From CAYLPT01 sp964385645 (GTDB lineage Bacteria; Armatimonadota; Hebobacteria; Hebobacterales; Hebobacteraceae): a DNA stretch of 8,652 nt. Each line of letters starts with the position of its first letter. The first letter of the stretch is position 1. The notes under the pieces were generated by a model that ran no database searches, was not told the DNA's origin, and worked only from the letters and a program-made list of their open reading frames with translations. This document shows positions 6,307-8,652 of the stretch, piece by piece. The translations under genes and the position numbers were made by a program. The DNA lies in NCBI GenBank assembly GCA_964385645.1, contig CAYLPT010000116.1, positions 1 to 8,652 of the forward strand. Direction: 5' to 3'.

Positions 6307-7791
6307 TCACGGGCGACCAAGCCGTCGGGTGGTCAGGTAAGCGCGCCGGCGCAGCGCGAGCTCCTCCGCGCTAAGGTCGCTGATCAACGCTCCGGCCAGA
6401 CGCCGCCAGGCCCGGCCCACGGCCGGCAGGTCGGGCAGGGGGGCGCTCTCGCCCCCATACATCGCCCCCGCGTAGCCCCAGGTGAGCACCATCAGCGAGT
6501 CGGAGGCCCCGGGCGCAACGCGGCGCACCGTCTCCGCGTACTCCAGCGGCGTCTCGCCCGCCCCGCGCCCGTGGCCGAGCATCTCGGCATAGTTGAGCAG
6601 AAGGTGATAGGTGCGGATCACGGCCTCCCGCGGGGAGATGCGGCCCACCAGCTCGGGGTGCTCGAAGATGTCGAAGAGCGGGTCGTCGGCGGGGACTTGG
6701 TGGGCAGTCGGGGACGTGGGCGAGGCCGGCGCGAGCCAGCGGCGCACCGCCGCGGCGAGGCGCGCCCACGCGCGGGCGATCTTGGCGCAGGCCCAGGCGA
6801 CCGCGGCGAGGAGCCAGCGCGCCAGCCGACTGCGGCGGAAGGCCCAGACGGCCACGAGCAGCAACAGCAGCAACAGCAGCAGCAGCCAGAGCGCGAGGAT
6901 GCCCCGGGGCGCGCGAGCGAGGGCGGAGGCGGCGCTGCTCAGCCCGGCGCCGAGCCGCTGGAGCATCTCCTGGAGCGCGCCGGCCGCCCGGGCCGCCGGC
7001 GCCTCGGTTGGCGCCCCCTCGGTCCCCACACGTCGGCCCTCGACCTGCTCCCGAGCGTGCAGGGCGGGCAGCAGGGCTGCTGCCGCGGCCGCGAGCCCAA
7101 GCAGCAGCGCGCCGGCGAGGATCCATTTGCGGAACGACCCCTTCGGCATGGACAGGTTGCCCTCCCGCGCCGAGCGCTCGAGGAAGCCCATGCGCTCCAC
7201 GAACATAAGCCCAAGGGCGAGCAGCGCCAGCGCGACCACCCACAGGGTGGGGTCGGGCGCCCAGGTCTCACCCGGGGCCCAGGTGGCCCCCAGGCCCAGG
7301 GTGAGCAACCCGAGTAGCAGTGCGGAGGCGAGCGCAACCCGCGCCGGCGCCGGGCGGCGCCGACCGCGGGAGAGCGGCTGGAGGCCCTCTCCGCCCTGGC
7401 TCTCCCCGGCCTGGGCCTCCTGAACCATCCATGGCACGAAGTGCCACACAAACGCGAGCTGGCAGCCCGCGGCCCCACCGCATAACGCGGCCGCGGCCAT
7501 GCCGGCCCCGTCGCCAAGCCGCGCCACCGCCGCCACCGCGGACCCCACGCCCAGGGCGGCGCCGGCCGCCCTGGGCCACGCCTCGAGCGGCCAGCGGCCG
7601 GTCTGCCCAAGGGCCGTTGCGGCGATCAGGACGGAGCCCGCCGCCAGGCCGGCGACTGCTCCGGCCCTGGGGGCCAGCAGGAGCAGCAGGACGGCCGGAT
7701 AGGAGATGATGCACAGCACGAGCCAGGCCGACCACGACCACAGCTCGGCGTGCACCCGGCGCGCGGCGCCTTGGCTAGATCCCAAGCCCAC
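6307..7791 (-). CDS. Multi-pass membrane protein with C-terminal DUF4129 domain
   Basis: This 494-residue protein has about eight hydrophobic segments, at roughly 20-40, 44-62, 75-90, 97-120, 150-170, 182-198, 222-243 and 297-317. The last includes a run of ten leucines. The C-terminal soluble region (about 365-470) fits DUF4129: REAVIRTYHLLLNYAEMLG, then GETPLEYAETV, then a later LTWGYAGAMYGG. DUF4129 is also the C-terminal domain of TgpA-type membrane transglutaminases, but no transglutaminase-core Cys/His/Asp region is present between the membrane segments, so this looks like a non-catalytic relative. The start is GTG at 7791, supported by GGAGG 9 nt upstream inside the DUF58 gene. The resulting 17-bp overlap suggests translational coupling, and the two proteins probably work together at the membrane. 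The biochemical role of DUF4129 is not established. Confidence 0.8.
   Translation of the reverse strand: MGLGSSQGAARRVHAELWSWSAWLVLCIISYPAVLLLLLAPRAGAVAGLAAGSVLIAATALGQTGRWPLEAWPRAAGAALGVGSAVAAVARLGDGAGMAAAALCGGAAGCQLAFVWHFVPWMVQEAQAGESQGGEGLQPLSRGRRRPAPARVALASALLLGLLTLGLGATWAPGETWAPDPTLWVVALALLALGLMFVERMGFLERSAREGNLSMPKGSFRKWILAGALLLGLAAAAAALLPALHAREQVEGRRVGTEGAPTEAPAARAAGALQEMLQRLGAGLSSAASALARAPRGILALWLLLLLLLLLLVAVWAFRRSRLARWLLAAVAWACAKIARAWARLAAAVRRWLAPASPTSPTAHQVPADDPLFDIFEHPELVGRISPREAVIRTYHLLLNYAEMLGHGRGAGETPLEYAETVRRVAPGASDSLMVLTWGYAGAMYGGESAPLPDLPAVGRAWRRLAGALISDLSAEELALRRRAYLTTRRLGRP
6857..6886 (-). repeat. Triplet repeat tract encoding a poly-leucine membrane segment
   Basis: Ten consecutive triplets read AGC or AAC on the plus strand. 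On the coding strand they are leucine codons (GCT/GTT phase shifted, read as CTG and TTG) and form the core of the last transmembrane helix of the DUF4129 protein. The tract is prone to slippage, but changes in whole triplets would only lengthen or shorten the helix. Confidence 0.75.
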
Positions 7792-8652
7792 GGATGTCGG
7801 CCTCCGTGACCACGCGAGATGCGCTGATTCTCATCGCGCCGAGGGCCTGCGCCTCTGCAGGCAGCCGCGCCCCCCGGCCCACGAGGATGACGCTTACCTC
7901 ATACCCACTCGCGCGCAGCCCCAACAGGGCCGACAGCGCCGCCTCGTCCACCCTGGGGGTGATGACCACCACCAGCGATCCCCACGGCAGCTGGTCTTTC
8001 TCGCGCCTGATCGTCGCCGGGAGGGGCTCCGCCTCCCCCAGCTCCGCTCGACCCAGCACCGAGAGGATGGCGGCCAACTGCTCCCGCGCCCGGCCCGCGC
8101 CGACGCGCAGCCCCCCGCCCTGATCTGCCGCGGCTGGATCCCTGCCCAGCACGAGGAGCGCGGTGCGCTGTCGCTTGTCGAGCAGGTGGTGTGCGATGGA
8201 GGCTGCGGCGGTGACTCCCAGCTCCGCGGTCTCGGCTGCGTCGCCGGGGGCGGCGGCGTAGTCCTGCCTCCGCAGGTTGAGCAGCAGATGAGCGTCCATC
8301 TGGGCTGTGATCTCGAAGAGCTTGGACTGGAGCTGCCCTGTGTGTGCGGTGGCTCTCCAGTGCACGCGCCGGAGCCCGTCGCCGTGCTGGTAGGGTCGGA
8401 TGCCGATGATCAGCGTGGGGTCCTCGAGCACCCGGGCGCGCGCCCGCGCCTCGCCGGCCGGCCGGCGGGAGGGGAACCTGGCGTGGCGAATCGCCACGAT
8501 CCTGGGGAACACGGTGAGATGGGCCGAGCCGCCGCCCTCAGAGTCCCTCGTCACCAGCCCGAAGAGGTCGCCCGTGCGCAGCAGCACAGGCCCGAGCTGG
8601 TAGTAGCCCCGGCGCGCGCCCGGGTGCTCGAGGACCCCACGCTGATCATCGG
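7775..8652 (-). CDS. DUF58 domain protein, 5' end truncated by the window edge
   Basis: The frame is open to the end of the window, giving 291 visible residues; the N-terminus is missing. In visible numbering, RRGYYQLGPVLLRTGDLFGL (13-32) is the conserved segment that precedes the DUF58 core in this family. The core signature is at about 77-113: DPTLIIGIRPYQHGD, then LRRVHWRATAHTGQL, then KLFE. The C-terminal part is vWA-like, with alternating strands and helices (HLLLNL, TALLVLGR, SLVVVITP, EVSVILVG). An internal GTG at 8587 could be mistaken for a start, but it would cut off the conserved RGYYQLGP segment. Full-length relatives often have about 400 residues with two N-terminal membrane helices, so perhaps 100-150 residues lie outside. 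DUF58 genes typically follow a MoxR-family AAA ATPase gene. The gene overlaps the DUF4129 gene by 17 bp. Confidence 0.9.
   Translation of the reverse strand, partial: DDQRGVLEHPGARRGYYQLGPVLLRTGDLFGLVTRDSEGGGSAHLTVFPRIVAIRHARFPSRRPAGEARARARVLEDPTLIIGIRPYQHGDGLRRVHWRATAHTGQLQSKLFEITAQMDAHLLLNLRRQDYAAAPGDAAETAELGVTAAASIAHHLLDKRQRTALLVLGRDPAAADQGGGLRVGAGRAREQLAAILSVLGRAELGEAEPLPATIRREKDQLPWGSLVVVITPRVDEAALSALLGLRASGYEVSVILVGRGARLPAEAQALGAMRISASRVVTEADIRGLGI
7801..7805 (-). promoter_or_regulatory. Shine-Dalgarno site within the DUF58 gene for the DUF4129 start
   Basis: On the minus strand this reads GGAGG, 9 nt before the GTG at 7791. It lies within the last codons of the DUF58 gene, whose stop is at 7777-7775. 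It decides for the GTG start over a second in-frame GTG at 7755, which has no such site. Confidence 0.65.

Noticed and set aside
5728..7317. Plus-strand open frame of 529 codons with a glutamine run
   Set aside because: It lies antisense to the peptidase N-terminus and the DUF4129 gene. Its composition is Gly/Arg/Pro/Ala-rich, it has no family motif, and the Gln run is simply the reverse of the leucine membrane helix codons.

Overview
The window is very GC-rich bacterial DNA. It encodes two secreted proteins with C-terminal S-layer homology (SLH) triplets and a membrane-associated DUF58/DUF4129 gene pair. The SLH repeats are an unusual type: QMAVF replaces the usual TRAE-like motif, and the repeats are joined by Gly-Gly-Asp linkers. 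I associate this style with deep-branching, GC-rich, SLH-bearing bacteria such as Armatimonadota and related candidate phyla. That placement rests on pattern memory and is not proven. I see no mobile element, CRISPR array, tRNA or rRNA.

Layout. Positions 1-421 hold no gene I can support. An unusually AT-rich spot at 277-285 forms a plausible extended -10 promoter, followed by a leader of about 130 nt with possible competing hairpins. From 422 to 3907 (+) runs a 1161-residue exported protein: signal peptide, beta-rich N-terminal domain, helical middle, further beta domains and three SLH repeats. It converges on a minus-strand gene (6156-4003) for a 717-residue exported clostripain-like (family C11) cysteine peptidase. 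That protein carries a PPC-type beta domain and its own SLH triplet. Only 95 bp separate the two stop codons, so the two SLH-coding regions face each other as a large imperfect inverted repeat. Upstream of the peptidase on the minus strand, after a 150-bp GC-rich gap with palindromes, lies a 494-residue multi-pass membrane protein ending in a DUF4129 domain (7791-6307). It overlaps by 17 bp the end of a DUF58 protein gene (8652-7775) whose 5' end is cut by the window edge.

How the genes may work together. DUF58 and DUF4129 proteins commonly sit beside MoxR-type AAA ATPases and transglutaminase-like proteins in envelope- or secretion-associated operons. A MoxR gene would be expected just beyond the right edge. 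The two SLH proteins are probably displayed on the cell surface, one as a protease and the other as a large structural or binding protein. The matching SLH cassettes suggest a shared anchor, but a functional link between peptidase, partner and DUF58/DUF4129 pair is inference. I did not find convincing evidence of a complete new defence or mobile system. The most original features are the unclassified ~930-residue ectodomain of the first SLH protein, the SLH variant with a conserved cysteine pair, and the tail-to-tail arrangement.
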